Of a stretch of DNA of 64,000 nucleotides, positions 52,868-60,914 are shown in pieces (the stretch's first letter is position 1; every line of letters begins with the position of its first letter). The notes beneath the pieces were generated by a model, which made no database searches, was not told the origin of the DNA, and saw only the letters and a program-made list of their open reading frames with translations. This DNA is from JAGHAJ01 sp964559865 [NCBI: uncultured Synergistota bacterium] (GTDB taxonomy: Bacteria > Synergistota > JAGHAJ01), in NCBI GenBank assembly GCA_964559865.1, contig CAZLJD010000015.1, positions 131-64,130 of the forward strand. The letters are read 5' to 3'. The position numbers and the translations under genes were made by a program.

Positions 52868-53527
52868 ATGAACATATTTGACATAATAGGTCCGGTTATG
52901 ATTGGCCCGTCAAGTTCTCATACTGCTGGGGCAGCAAGGTTGGGAAAAGTAGCAATGCACATATTGGGAGAAAAACTACTCTTTGCAGAGATAACCTTAT
53001 ACGGCTCGTTTGCAAAGACACACAAGGGGCACGGAACAGACCTCGCCCTCGTAGCAGGTCTCCTCGGACTGCAACCCGACGATGAGAGGCTAAGGGAATC
53101 GTTCAAGTTAGCAAAGGAAAGAGGGGTAGGTTTTAAGTTTCTCCAAGGAGAGCTAAAAAGGGAGATGCACCCCAACAGCGTGATGTTCAAACTTAAAGGT
53201 AGCAGTTCCGAAAGGGTTGTAGTAGGAGCGTCCATAGGGGGAGGGAGGGTAATCGTATCTTCTATAGACGGCTTCAGCGTGAACATATCAGGAGAATATC
53301 CAACCGTAATAACTCTGCACGAGGACAAACCGGGAATGGTCGGAAGGATAAGCACACTGCTGGCAACTTATGACATAAACATAGCACAGATGCGGGTATC
53401 AAGGTCTCAAAAGGGCGGAACGGCACTGATGGTGGTAGAAACAGACAGCGAGATACCCAAATATGTAGAAGACGCAATAAAAGAGATAGAGGGCATAAAG
53501 AGGGCTATAAGCATAGCACCCTTATAG
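52868..53527 (+). CDS. sdaAB: L-serine dehydratase, beta subunit
   Basis: 219 residues. GPVMIGPSSSHTAGAARLGK at the N-terminus is the serine-dehydratase beta-domain signature; the C-terminal 75 residues form an ACT domain (VITLHEDKPGMVGRISTLLA). With the alpha chain it converts L-serine to pyruvate and ammonia. The ATG has no ribosome site, consistent with a leaderless mRNA. Confidence 0.95.
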   Translation: MNIFDIIGPVMIGPSSSHTAGAARLGKVAMHILGEKLLFAEITLYGSFAKTHKGHGTDLALVAGLLGLQPDDERLRESFKLAKERGVGFKFLQGELKREMHPNSVMFKLKGSSSERVVVGASIGGGRVIVSSIDGFSVNISGEYPTVITLHEDKPGMVGRISTLLATYDINIAQMRVSRSQKGGTALMVVETDSEIPKYVEDAIKEIEGIKRAISIAPL

Positions 53528-53538
53528 GGGGGAGCAAA

Positions 53539-54414
53539 TTGTACACAACTATACAGGAACTAATAAAAACAGCAACCAGAGAAGGCAGAAAGATATCGTA
53601 TGTAGCTAAGAGGCTCGAAGCAAAAGAACTGGAAACCACCGAGGAAGAACTCACAAAGAGCATGAGAGAGAGATTCAAGGTAATGAAGAAGTCTATAGAA
53701 ACAGGATTAACGCAAGATCTACAATCCATGAGCGGACTAACAGGTACAGAGGGCAAAAAGTTTTGGAAATACATACCCAACAGCATAACAGGAAAGCCAG
53801 TTGCAGAAGCCATTGCAAGGGCAATGGCGGTAGGAAATGTAAATGCATCTATGGGTAGGATTGTTGCAGCACCTACCGCAGGGGCATCGGGGATACTGCC
53901 TGCCGTCATCTTAACGGTAGGAGAATTGTTCAAAAGGTCAGAAGGCGAGATGGTAGATTCCCTATTCACTGCAGGTGCTATAGGCAAAGTAATAGCCATA
54001 AGGGCATCTCTGTCAGGTGCAGAAGGTGGATGTCAGGCAGAGTGTGGCTCTGCAGCTGCAATGGCAGCAGGTGCAGCCGTTGAACTTGCAGGTGGCAGTC
54101 CTCATCAAGTAGGAGACGCCGTAGCTCTTGCACTAAAGTCCATTATGGGGCTGGTGTGCGACCCGGTGGCAGGGTTGGTGGAAGTACCCTGCATCAAGAG
54201 AAACGGTATTCTTGCATCTATGGCTATCTCTGTCGCAGACTTATCACTCGCTGGAATAAGGAGCGTAATACCAGCCGACGAGGTAATAGACGCAATGAAA
54301 TCTGTTGGCGAAATGCTGCCAAATGAACTCAAGGAAACGGCGCTCGGGGGAGTAGCCACAACACCAACTGCCAAAGAGATAGAGAAAAATTTAAAGGAGG
54401 TATCACCAAAATGA
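53539..54414 (+). CDS. sdaAA: L-serine dehydratase, iron-sulfur alpha subunit
   Basis: 291 residues from TTG 53539 behind GGGGGGAG. The [4Fe-4S] cysteines are visible in GGCQAECGSAAAMAAG and in CDPVAGLVEVPC; PTAGASGILPAVI is the conserved catalytic region. The cluster is oxygen-labile, fitting an anaerobe. Its stop overlaps the start of a periplasmic binding protein gene (ATGA), so the dehydratase and an ABC importer are translationally coupled. Confidence 0.95.
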   Translation: MYTTIQELIKTATREGRKISYVAKRLEAKELETTEEELTKSMRERFKVMKKSIETGLTQDLQSMSGLTGTEGKKFWKYIPNSITGKPVAEAIARAMAVGNVNASMGRIVAAPTAGASGILPAVILTVGELFKRSEGEMVDSLFTAGAIGKVIAIRASLSGAEGGCQAECGSAAAMAAGAAVELAGGSPHQVGDAVALALKSIMGLVCDPVAGLVEVPCIKRNGILASMAISVADLSLAGIRSVIPADEVIDAMKSVGEMLPNELKETALGGVATTPTAKEIEKNLKEVSPK

Positions 54415-55313
54415 AAAGATGTACTCTATTAATTGTGCTCTCCGCCATCTTACTACTACCATCTATCGGAATTGCCAGCATAAGACTGGCAATCGAGTAC
54501 AACATCCATCCAATGGCAGCCTTCGTAGGTATGCAAAAAGGCATATTCAAAAGAGACAACATAGACATAGAAAGTTTCAAAATATACAGGACCGGCATGC
54601 AGCTAATAGCAGCTACACTGAGGAAAGACGCCGACATTACATTTATGTGCCTAAATCCAGCAATTATAGCTTTTTCAAGAGGCGCAAAGATAAAGATACT
54701 GGCACTCACACACCTCTACGGATACGGATTCGTAGCCAAGCCCGAGATAAAGGATGTAAGGGAACTGAACGGTAAGACCATTGGGACTATGAAAATGGGC
54801 AGTCCACTGGACCTACTTTACCAAATCGTAAAAGAGAGATACCACCTGCATGTAAAGGTCAGAAGGATGAGCCCACTCAAGCTCTTAATAGCACTGAAGA
54901 GAGGAGACCTCTCAGCAACTTTTCTCTCAGAACCCTTTGCAACTGAAGCAGCAGAAAACGGCTTTCCATTTCTACTACCCATTCAGAAGATATGGCCCAA
55001 CATGAACGGCAGCGTGGTGGTAGCAAATGACGACTTCATAAAGAGACACCCAAGAGAGGTAAAACTCTTCATAAAGGCATTAAAAGATGCAACTGCATAC
55101 ATAAACATGTATCCTATGGAATCAGCAGAGTGCGCCCACAAGTACATAAAAGTACCAACAGAGATTATACTCAAAGCAATGAAGCACATGGTCTATACCA
55201 ACAAGATCGACCCAAAACAGGTAGAAAAGACGATAGCACTGCTGAGGAAACTACACTACATAAGTAAAACGGTGGAGTTGAAGAAGCTATTACTAAGAAA
55301 GCCATTACGCTGA
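54411..55313 (+). CDS. NMT1/THI5-like (SsuA/TauA-type) ABC substrate-binding protein
   Basis: 300 residues with signal peptide LIVLSAILLLPSIGIA. Typical family sequence follows: HPMAAFVGMQKGIFKRDNID, DITFMCLNPAIIAFSRGAKI, LNGKTIGTMKMGSPLDLLYQ, SATFLSEPFATEAA. Such proteins bind taurine, sulfonates, nitrate, bicarbonate, riboflavin or pyrimidine precursors of thiamine. The ligand is not visible. Overlaps sdaAA by 4 bp. Confidence 0.88.
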   Translation: MKRCTLLIVLSAILLLPSIGIASIRLAIEYNIHPMAAFVGMQKGIFKRDNIDIESFKIYRTGMQLIAATLRKDADITFMCLNPAIIAFSRGAKIKILALTHLYGYGFVAKPEIKDVRELNGKTIGTMKMGSPLDLLYQIVKERYHLHVKVRRMSPLKLLIALKRGDLSATFLSEPFATEAAENGFPFLLPIQKIWPNMNGSVVVANDDFIKRHPREVKLFIKALKDATAYINMYPMESAECAHKYIKVPTEIILKAMKHMVYTNKIDPKQVEKTIALLRKLHYISKTVELKKLLLRKPLR

Positions 55314-56035
55314 TTATTGCCATAACTGTTACTATTGCTATTTGGACAATTCTAAGCCACATCAAGGAGTCCTATAGTGTTATATTTCCACCCCCATCAA
55401 GGGTCTTTCCTTCCTTGTGGAAGCTTTTGCTTGACAAAGATGTAATAATAGAGATCCTGAAAACACTGCAAAGGGGCGCAATCGGGTTCTTCATAGGAGC
55501 AGCCATAGGGATCGCAACGGGCACAGTCATGGGAATAAAACCATTCATCTACGATGTTGCCTCACCCATTATAAACATGCTGTACTCCCTTCCAGCCCTC
55601 GCAATGGTGCCTGTACTGATGGTGTGGATGGGACTGTCTGACAGTATGATCATAACGGTAGCTGCAATCTCAACATTCATACAAACATCGATAAACACCG
55701 CTACAGGCATCAAGAATGTACCACAGGGTATCGTAAACTCAGCAAAGTCCATGGGGGCAAATACACTCACGCTGATAAGTAGTGTTTACCTCCCGTTAGC
55801 CACACCAAACATATTTACAGGATTAAGACTTGGTGTAGAACAGGCATGGAAGATAACAATAGCAACAGAGATGCTCATAGGCGCAAATGGACTGGGAAAC
55901 ATGCTCGTGGAGTCAGAGAGCCTTCTAAGGGTTGATATTCTCTTTGCAACTATCATCATAATAGGCATTGTGGGTTATGCTCTCGAGAGGATAATATCAG
56001 CCATTGAAAAGAGGTATTCTACACATGTATCTTAA
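55289..56035 (+). CDS. ABC transporter permease (SsuC/TauC type) with no canonical start codon
   Basis: The conserved part IFPPPSRVFPSLWKLL and the EAA loop IVNSAKSMGANTLTLISSVY show an SsuC-type permease of about 245 residues. An ATG/GTG/TTG start that keeps the first membrane helix (ITLIIAITVTIAIWTIL) does not exist: the frame opens at 55268 and the first candidate is ATT 55289, 11 bp after GGTGGAG. TTG 55415 would delete the first helix. Options are a rare AUU start, a frameshift from the binding-protein frame, whose TTG at 55279 gives a credible N-terminus MKKLLLRKPLR, or a sequence error. Confidence 0.8.
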   Translation: MTKKAITLIIAITVTIAIWTILSHIKESYSVIFPPPSRVFPSLWKLLLDKDVIIEILKTLQRGAIGFFIGAAIGIATGTVMGIKPFIYDVASPIINMLYSLPALAMVPVLMVWMGLSDSMIITVAAISTFIQTSINTATGIKNVPQGIVNSAKSMGANTLTLISSVYLPLATPNIFTGLRLGVEQAWKITIATEMLIGANGLGNMLVESESLLRVDILFATIIIIGIVGYALERIISAIEKRYSTHVS

Positions 56036-57065
56036 AGCGGAAGGAATCTCAAGCGCATACGGGTGTAAAGAAGCAACATTTTCCCTAAACAAAAGGGAGT
56101 TGTTTTCCATAATAGGACCAAACGGTGCAGGAAAGACAACGCTCTTAAACATCATCGCAGGGTTCGTGAAGTCCACCAGTGGAACGATAACGCTAAACGG
56201 GAGGCGAATAGAGACATTACCCCCTCAAAAGAGAAATATAGGATATTTACCACAGGAAGAAAACTTACTCCCACATCTAAGCATAAAAGAAAACCTACTA
56301 TTCCCTCTAAGGTGCAAAGGTATTCCAAAAGGCACACAGATAGAAAGGTTAAAGGAGTGGGCAGATAGATTCAGACTGCACCACCTCTTGGAGAGGTATC
56401 CGCACCAGCTAAGCGGTGGAGAGCGGAAAAAGGTCAGCATAGCACAAGCTCTGATACACAAACCCGACCTTCTGCTACTGGACGAACCTTCAAACAATCT
56501 TGATCTTCAGACACAAAAGAGGTTAAGACTGGAAATCAAAAGGATAAAAAACGAATTTGAGATACCCATAATATATGTAACGCACAACCTCGTGGAAGCA
56601 GAGGAACTCTCCGACAAGATAGGTGTGATGATAAACGGCAGGCTCTTACAGAGCGGAACGCTGAGCGAGATCATAAGATCACCAGCAGACAGCACAGTAG
56701 CAAACTTCCTCGGGAGGCCAAACATTATATCCTGTCAAAGCTCTCGAAGACTAAACGGATGTATATACGAGGTAGAATGTGCAGGCGCAAAGCTACTCGT
56801 AATATCGGAAAAGCCACCAGAACATGTAGTAATATATCCATGGGATGTTTACATCTCACCCAAGATGCCACCGGGACCCACCATAAACCGTGTAAAAGGG
56901 AAAGTGATATCCATTAGAGAAAGCACATCTGGAGAAAGACTGATAAGTGTGGACACAAACGGGCATGAAATACAGTGTCTAACAACACAAACGGACACCT
57001 CCCCATTGCAGGAAGGTGCTGAAGTTTACCTCATCTTAAAGCTAAGGAGTCTAAAGGCACTTTAG
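56025..57065 (+). CDS. ABC transporter ATPase with C-terminal TOBE-like domain
   Basis: 346 residues from ATG 56025 (AAGAGGT 9 bp upstream), overlapping the permease stop. Walker A IIGPNGAGKTTLLN, signature QLSGGERKKVSIAQAL, Walker B LLLLDEPSNNLD, switch His in VTHNLVEAEEL. The C-terminal 110 residues, including INRVKGKVISIRESTSGERL and VYLILKLRSLKAL, look like the TOBE/MOP domain of molybdate-tungstate and other regulated importers, which is unusual for an NMT1-type system. May sense an oxyanion or regulate transport. Converges on the CLC gene with a 4-bp overlap. Confidence 0.88.
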   Translation: MYLKAEGISSAYGCKEATFSLNKRELFSIIGPNGAGKTTLLNIIAGFVKSTSGTITLNGRRIETLPPQKRNIGYLPQEENLLPHLSIKENLLFPLRCKGIPKGTQIERLKEWADRFRLHHLLERYPHQLSGGERKKVSIAQALIHKPDLLLLDEPSNNLDLQTQKRLRLEIKRIKNEFEIPIIYVTHNLVEAEELSDKIGVMINGRLLQSGTLSEIIRSPADSTVANFLGRPNIISCQSSRRLNGCIYEVECAGAKLLVISEKPPEHVVIYPWDVYISPKMPPGPTINRVKGKVISIRESTSGERLISVDTNGHEIQCLTTQTDTSPLQEGAEVYLILKLRSLKAL

Positions 57066-58795
57066 AGAAAGAGGTGTTTTCTTTTTCTAAAGTAAGCAGC
57101 TCTCATCATACCGTCTGTAACTATCCCTTTCAATCTACCAGAGACATCAACAACAGCCACTACACCCATTCTGTTTTCTGCCATCTTCTCCATCACACAG
57201 GAAAGTGTTTCGTTCTCGAAAACAACAGGGCTACTGGAGGTCACATACTGAGAAATAGGTTGACTGCCGTCGGCAAAGAATATATCAAAAAAGTTAACCA
57301 TACCAATAAACTTCCTTTCATCGTCAACAACCGGTAGTCTTAACACTCGCTCTTTCAAGAAGTGTCTCTTTGCAGAGAAGACTTTCGTCTCTTCTCTCAA
57401 AACTGCGAACTTCTGCCTCATAATCTCCGAAACCTTAATTATGTGCAGGACATTAAACTCCTTCATCCCAAGAGGTATAACACCTCTCCTTATGAGCCTG
57501 TAATTGTAAACCCCACCACTTCCATACTTGTTAACGATTATCCTACTCAAAACGACAGCCAACATGATTGGCAGTATAACGGAATACTCCCTTGTAACCT
57601 CAAAACTCATTATTGCAGATGTCATAATGAGGTTGGTAGCACCTCCCAATGTAGAAACCATACCTATAAGACCACACACTGCAGGAGAAAACTCCGAATG
57701 TGGTATGAAGTGGTGTACAAATGTCCCAAAGATACCTCCAAAGACAGCCCCTATGAACAGAAGGGGTGCAAATATACCACCTGCACCACCAGAACCGAGC
57801 ATAGCAGATGTAGCTACTACCTTGCCAAACAACAGGAGAAGCAATATATGTAAGGCAAAAGGTTTTCCAGAAAGGAGGTCGTCTATGATGTTCGTGCCAA
57901 CATCGAATATGTAATAACGCCCGGTAAGTGCAAACACAAGATACCCCACCACGCCAACGAGCAAACCACCAAGAACGACCCTGAAGTACACATAACGCTT
58001 TATAGTAGCAAACAGACTTTCAAAAAAAACGAGTGACTTGGTGAACAGGACAGCTATAAAACCAGAAGTCAATCCCAAAAGCGCATACAGAAGAAACTGC
58101 CAGCCGTAATAAACATGATAGTGAGGAACTACAACTAAAGGTGCAGCTCCAAGGAAGTAGCGGCCTATGTAGTCAGCAACCGTTGCAGAAACTACCAACG
58201 GGATAAATATTCTGCTACTCAACTCCGGTAATATCAGTTCAGCAGCAAAAGCAACCCCAGTTATGGGAGCATTAAAGACAACGGCTATACTGCTTGCTGC
58301 CCCACATCCAAGAAGAAGTATCCTCTCCCCCGGCGTGAGATTAAACCTCTTACCCATAATAGAGCCAAGGCTCGCTCCAACATACACGATAGGTCCAACT
58401 CTACCAACAGAGCCCCCAGTGCCTATGCAAAATGCACTCAGAAATGTCTTGAGCGATGCTACATACGGGCTCATTCTTCCCCCTCTTCTGATAACTGCCA
58501 GTATAACCGCAGGCACACCGTAGCCGTCGTTCTTTCGCAGGTAAACCCCAGCAAGAAACACCACGACAACGCCCCCAATAACGGGAACTAAGACAACAAA
58601 TACACCGAGAGGAGAAACATAACGATCGATGCAACTACAGGAGAGGTAAGCCTTTCCGTAAAACATAACATTACTGAAAAACCTTATAGAAAACACGAAC
58701 AACACCATAGCCAGCGACGCAAGAACCCCTATCACGATGGAAAGCACAACTACCTTAAATAACCTCTTTCCGCCGAAATACTCCACATCTCTCAT
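57062..58795 (-). CDS. CLC-family chloride channel/transporter with two CBS domains; gating glutamate replaced by valine
   Basis: 577 residues from ATG 58795. The CLC selectivity segments are NDGYGVPAV (usually GSGIP), SGGSVGRVGPIVYVGA (usually GREGP) and GSGGAGGIFAPLLFIGA (GxFxP). The external gating glutamate of GREGP is Val here, which in studied CLC proteins removes proton coupling and gating. C-terminal CBS pair at about 430-577 (VSEIMRQKFAVL, VTSSSPVVF). A longer frame start (58912) runs through the promoter and is rejected. The leader is only a few nt. Confidence 0.88.
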   Translation of the reverse strand: MRDVEYFGGKRLFKVVVLSIVIGVLASLAMVLFVFSIRFFSNVMFYGKAYLSCSCIDRYVSPLGVFVVLVPVIGGVVVVFLAGVYLRKNDGYGVPAVILAVIRRGGRMSPYVASLKTFLSAFCIGTGGSVGRVGPIVYVGASLGSIMGKRFNLTPGERILLLGCGAASSIAVVFNAPITGVAFAAELILPELSSRIFIPLVVSATVADYIGRYFLGAAPLVVVPHYHVYYGWQFLLYALLGLTSGFIAVLFTKSLVFFESLFATIKRYVYFRVVLGGLLVGVVGYLVFALTGRYYIFDVGTNIIDDLLSGKPFALHILLLLLFGKVVATSAMLGSGGAGGIFAPLLFIGAVFGGIFGTFVHHFIPHSEFSPAVCGLIGMVSTLGGATNLIMTSAIMSFEVTREYSVILPIMLAVVLSRIIVNKYGSGGVYNYRLIRRGVIPLGMKEFNVLHIIKVSEIMRQKFAVLREETKVFSAKRHFLKERVLRLPVVDDERKFIGMVNFFDIFFADGSQPISQYVTSSSPVVFENETLSCVMEKMAENRMGVVAVVDVSGRLKGIVTDGMMRAAYFRKRKHLFL

Positions 58796-58805
58796 AGCTA
58801 CTACG

Positions 58806-58834
58806 ATTGTATAATCACACCTATGCCGTGTCAA
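58806..58834 (-). promoter_or_regulatory. Promoter of the CLC gene, near-leaderless
   Basis: Minus strand: consensus TTGACA (58829-58834), 17-bp spacer, TACAAT (58806-58811). The ATG at 58795 is 10 nt from the -10, leaving a leader of about 3-5 nt and no ribosome site. Confidence 0.75.
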
Positions 58835-58841
58835 CCAACAA

Positions 58842-58870
58842 TTGACGGAACACCCAAAAACCAATATAAT
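58842..58870 (+). promoter_or_regulatory. Promoter of the cupin-acyltransferase genes
   Basis: TTGACG (58842-58847), 17-bp spacer, consensus TATAAT (58865-58870); divergent from and 8 bp away from the CLC -35. GGAGGGAGGG precedes the TTG start at 58897. Confidence 0.75.
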
Positions 58871-58896
58871 GGAGCAAAGAGAGAGGAGGGAGGGCT

Positions 58897-59277
58897 TTGA
58901 AAGTAATTTCATTAAAAGACTGCCCAGAGTTTACGGCTGGTGATAATTCCTTGCTTCGTGAGATTTTAAGCCCCTTAAAGGATAAAACTCTGAGAATAAA
59001 CTACAGCATGGCTTACGCAAAGGTGAAACCCGGCCAAAGGACGCTGCTACACTCATTGGATAGATCAGAAGTGTATCACATAATTCGGGGAAAAGGTGTA
59101 ATGCAGATACACGGAGAGAAAAAGGAGGTAAAGGTGGGAGATACCATCTACATCCCACCAAACGCCCACCAGCGCATACAGAACACGGGAAAAGAAGAGC
59201 TGATATTTATATGCATAGTTGAACCTGCGTGGGAAAAGAAGGGAGAAAAAGTCCTTGAAGAGACAGACCCGGGATAA
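58897..59277 (+). CDS. Small cupin-domain protein
   Basis: 126 residues, one cupin barrel. Motif 1 RSEVYHIIRGKGVMQI and motif 2 GDTIYIPPNAHQRIQNTG hold the usual Glu and His metal ligands, although the first His pair is partly replaced (LLHSLDRSEVYH). Single-domain cupins of this kind are isomerases, dioxygenases or sugar/metabolite binders. The function cannot be set. Start TTG 58897. Confidence 0.82.
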   Translation: MKVISLKDCPEFTAGDNSLLREILSPLKDKTLRINYSMAYAKVKPGQRTLLHSLDRSEVYHIIRGKGVMQIHGEKKEVKVGDTIYIPPNAHQRIQNTGKEELIFICIVEPAWEKKGEKVLEETDPG

Positions 59278-60124
59278 AGCCATCCACGGCATCATAAAAA
59301 TCCTGCAATGTCTGATACCAAAGCTCCCTTTACCCATCACAGAAAAGATCGGTGTACTCTTGGGGTTAATCGTCTTCCACACAGCAAAAAAGGGCAGAAA
59401 CAGGGCAATAAAACAGATAAAGGCAGTACTAAAACTCTCCGAGAAAGACGCCACAAAAGTTGCAAGGGATAACTTCGTGCATCTCGGAAAATCAGTAGTT
59501 GAGTTTCTCTACTTTCCAAAACTAAACAAAAGACTCCTCGATAGGCTCATTCCCAATGTCCAGGGCAAAGAACACCTCGATAGGGCCGTCGCCATGGGAA
59601 AAGGTGTCATAATATTAACGGGGCACATAGGAAACTGGGAACTCGGTGCTGCGTGGCTGTCGCTCAATGGCTATAAACTAAATGTCGTAGCTGCATCACA
59701 GGGAGACGAATTCGTAGATCAGACCATATTCTCTTACAGGGAAAAAACTGGGACGAAGGTCATACCAAAAAACCGCTCGCTGAAAGGGATAGTTAAAGCA
59801 CTGCAGAGAAAAGAGCTCCTCGGTATGCTTATAGATCAAGACGCAAAAACAAATGGAGTAATAGTTGACTTCCTTGGTCTGCCAGCCTCAACCCCCACCG
59901 GCATCACATCTCTTGGAAGGAAGTTCGAGTGCCCCATAGTGCCACTATTTACCATCAGGCAGAAAGACAACACCTTCAAGCTGGAGATACTGCCACCCGT
60001 CTTTGCCGGGGAAGACGAGCAAACACTTGCAATGCTGAATGATATACTCAGCAGATACATACTAAAATACCCCGAACAGTGGATATGGTTTTACCAGAGG
60101 TGGAAGAGCACTAACTCAATTTGA
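59255..60124 (+). CDS. LpxL/HtrB-family lipid A-type acyltransferase
   Basis: About 289 residues from TTG 59255 (GGGAG 9 bp upstream, 23-bp overlap with the cupin gene). One N-terminal hydrophobic segment (LPLPITEKIGVLLGLIVF), then the catalytic HxxxxE-type motif in GHIGNWELGAAW, DQDAKTNGVIVDFLG, and the family end PEQWIWFYQRWK. LpxL enzymes add secondary acyl chains to lipid A at the inner membrane, so this suggests a diderm with lipid A-like lipid; some homologues act on other glycolipids. Its stop overlaps the convergent receiver gene by 14 bp. Confidence 0.88.
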   Translation: MKRQTRDKAIHGIIKILQCLIPKLPLPITEKIGVLLGLIVFHTAKKGRNRAIKQIKAVLKLSEKDATKVARDNFVHLGKSVVEFLYFPKLNKRLLDRLIPNVQGKEHLDRAVAMGKGVIILTGHIGNWELGAAWLSLNGYKLNVVAASQGDEFVDQTIFSYREKTGTKVIPKNRSLKGIVKALQRKELLGMLIDQDAKTNGVIVDFLGLPASTPTGITSLGRKFECPIVPLFTIRQKDNTFKLEILPPVFAGEDEQTLAMLNDILSRYILKYPEQWIWFYQRWKSTNSI

Positions 60125-60914
60125 GCACCTTTTTTACTCTATCCACCAGAAGCTTCGGAGAAAACGGCTTGACTATGTAATCAGAAGCATTTAGACTTAC
60201 CGCCTTCAAGATGTCGCCCTTGTATCCCTTAGCTGTAAGCATGATAACGGGGATATCCTTCGTTTTGGGATTACTCTTTATGTCTTTGAGGAGCTCAAAA
60301 CCGTCCTTTTCTGGCATCATTATGTCAGTAATGACAAGGTCCGGATTCTCAGACAGGACTTTTAAGAGCGCCTTTTTACCGTCTTCAGCAGTAATAACAT
60401 TAAAACCTGCCCTCTCAAGCACAAGCTTGGCAGATTTTAATATTATCATCGCGTCGTCCACCACCAGAATCTTTTTGGAATAAGAAGGCTTTTGCTCACT
60501 AACACTTGCCTCCCCTTTGACTACAACCTTTTTCTCCTCGACCTCCTTCCCAGTTACCACATGCACGGCGTTGACGAGGTCTTTCACACCAAACGGCCTC
60601 TTTAAGACCTTCTTGACCGGCAAAAGAGATTTTGCACGCTCCTCATCGTCAGAATTAGATACAATAAGGATCTGCGGGACATCCTCTAAAATCTCTGCAA
60701 TGTCAGAAGACAACGCAAGTGTCGGGATAGAGGCATTGGGCATGTCTATAATAATGGCACAAAACTCCGTAGAATCAGACGACATCTCTGCAATCAGCTT
60801 ATCCGGATCACTAAAGGTAATGACCTCGTATCCAGCCTTCTTAAGTGCAGTCTCGATAACTATGGTAAGTTTGTCATCACCTTCTGCAAGTAAAACCTTC
60901 TCTGCATTAGCCAT
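60111..60914 (-). CDS. Double-receiver response regulator
   Basis: 267 residues from ATG 60914, overlapping the kinase stop by 8 bp. Two CheY-like receiver domains joined by a short lysine/glutamate linker. The C-terminal one (about 145-267) is complete: VVDDAMIIL, phospho-Asp in VITDIMMPEKDGF, MLTAKG and IVKPFSP. The N-terminal one keeps an acidic pair (AEGDDK), an Asp in IIIDMPN and KKVLKRPFG but lacks the MMPxxDG pattern, so it may be only partly active. There is no output domain; it probably relays phosphate or binds a partner. Confidence 0.88.
   Translation of the reverse strand: MANAEKVLLAEGDDKLTIVIETALKKAGYEVITFSDPDKLIAEMSSDSTEFCAIIIDMPNASIPTLALSSDIAEILEDVPQILIVSNSDDEERAKSLLPVKKVLKRPFGVKDLVNAVHVVTGKEVEEKKVVVKGEASVSEQKPSYSKKILVVDDAMIILKSAKLVLERAGFNVITAEDGKKALLKVLSENPDLVITDIMMPEKDGFELLKDIKSNPKTKDIPVIMLTAKGYKGDILKAVSLNASDYIVKPFSPKLLVDRVKKVLKLS

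Noticed and set aside
58796-58912. Longer CLC start with an apparent N-terminal hydrophobic extension
   Set aside because: It spans a consensus promoter for the gene and the divergent promoter of the cupin gene.
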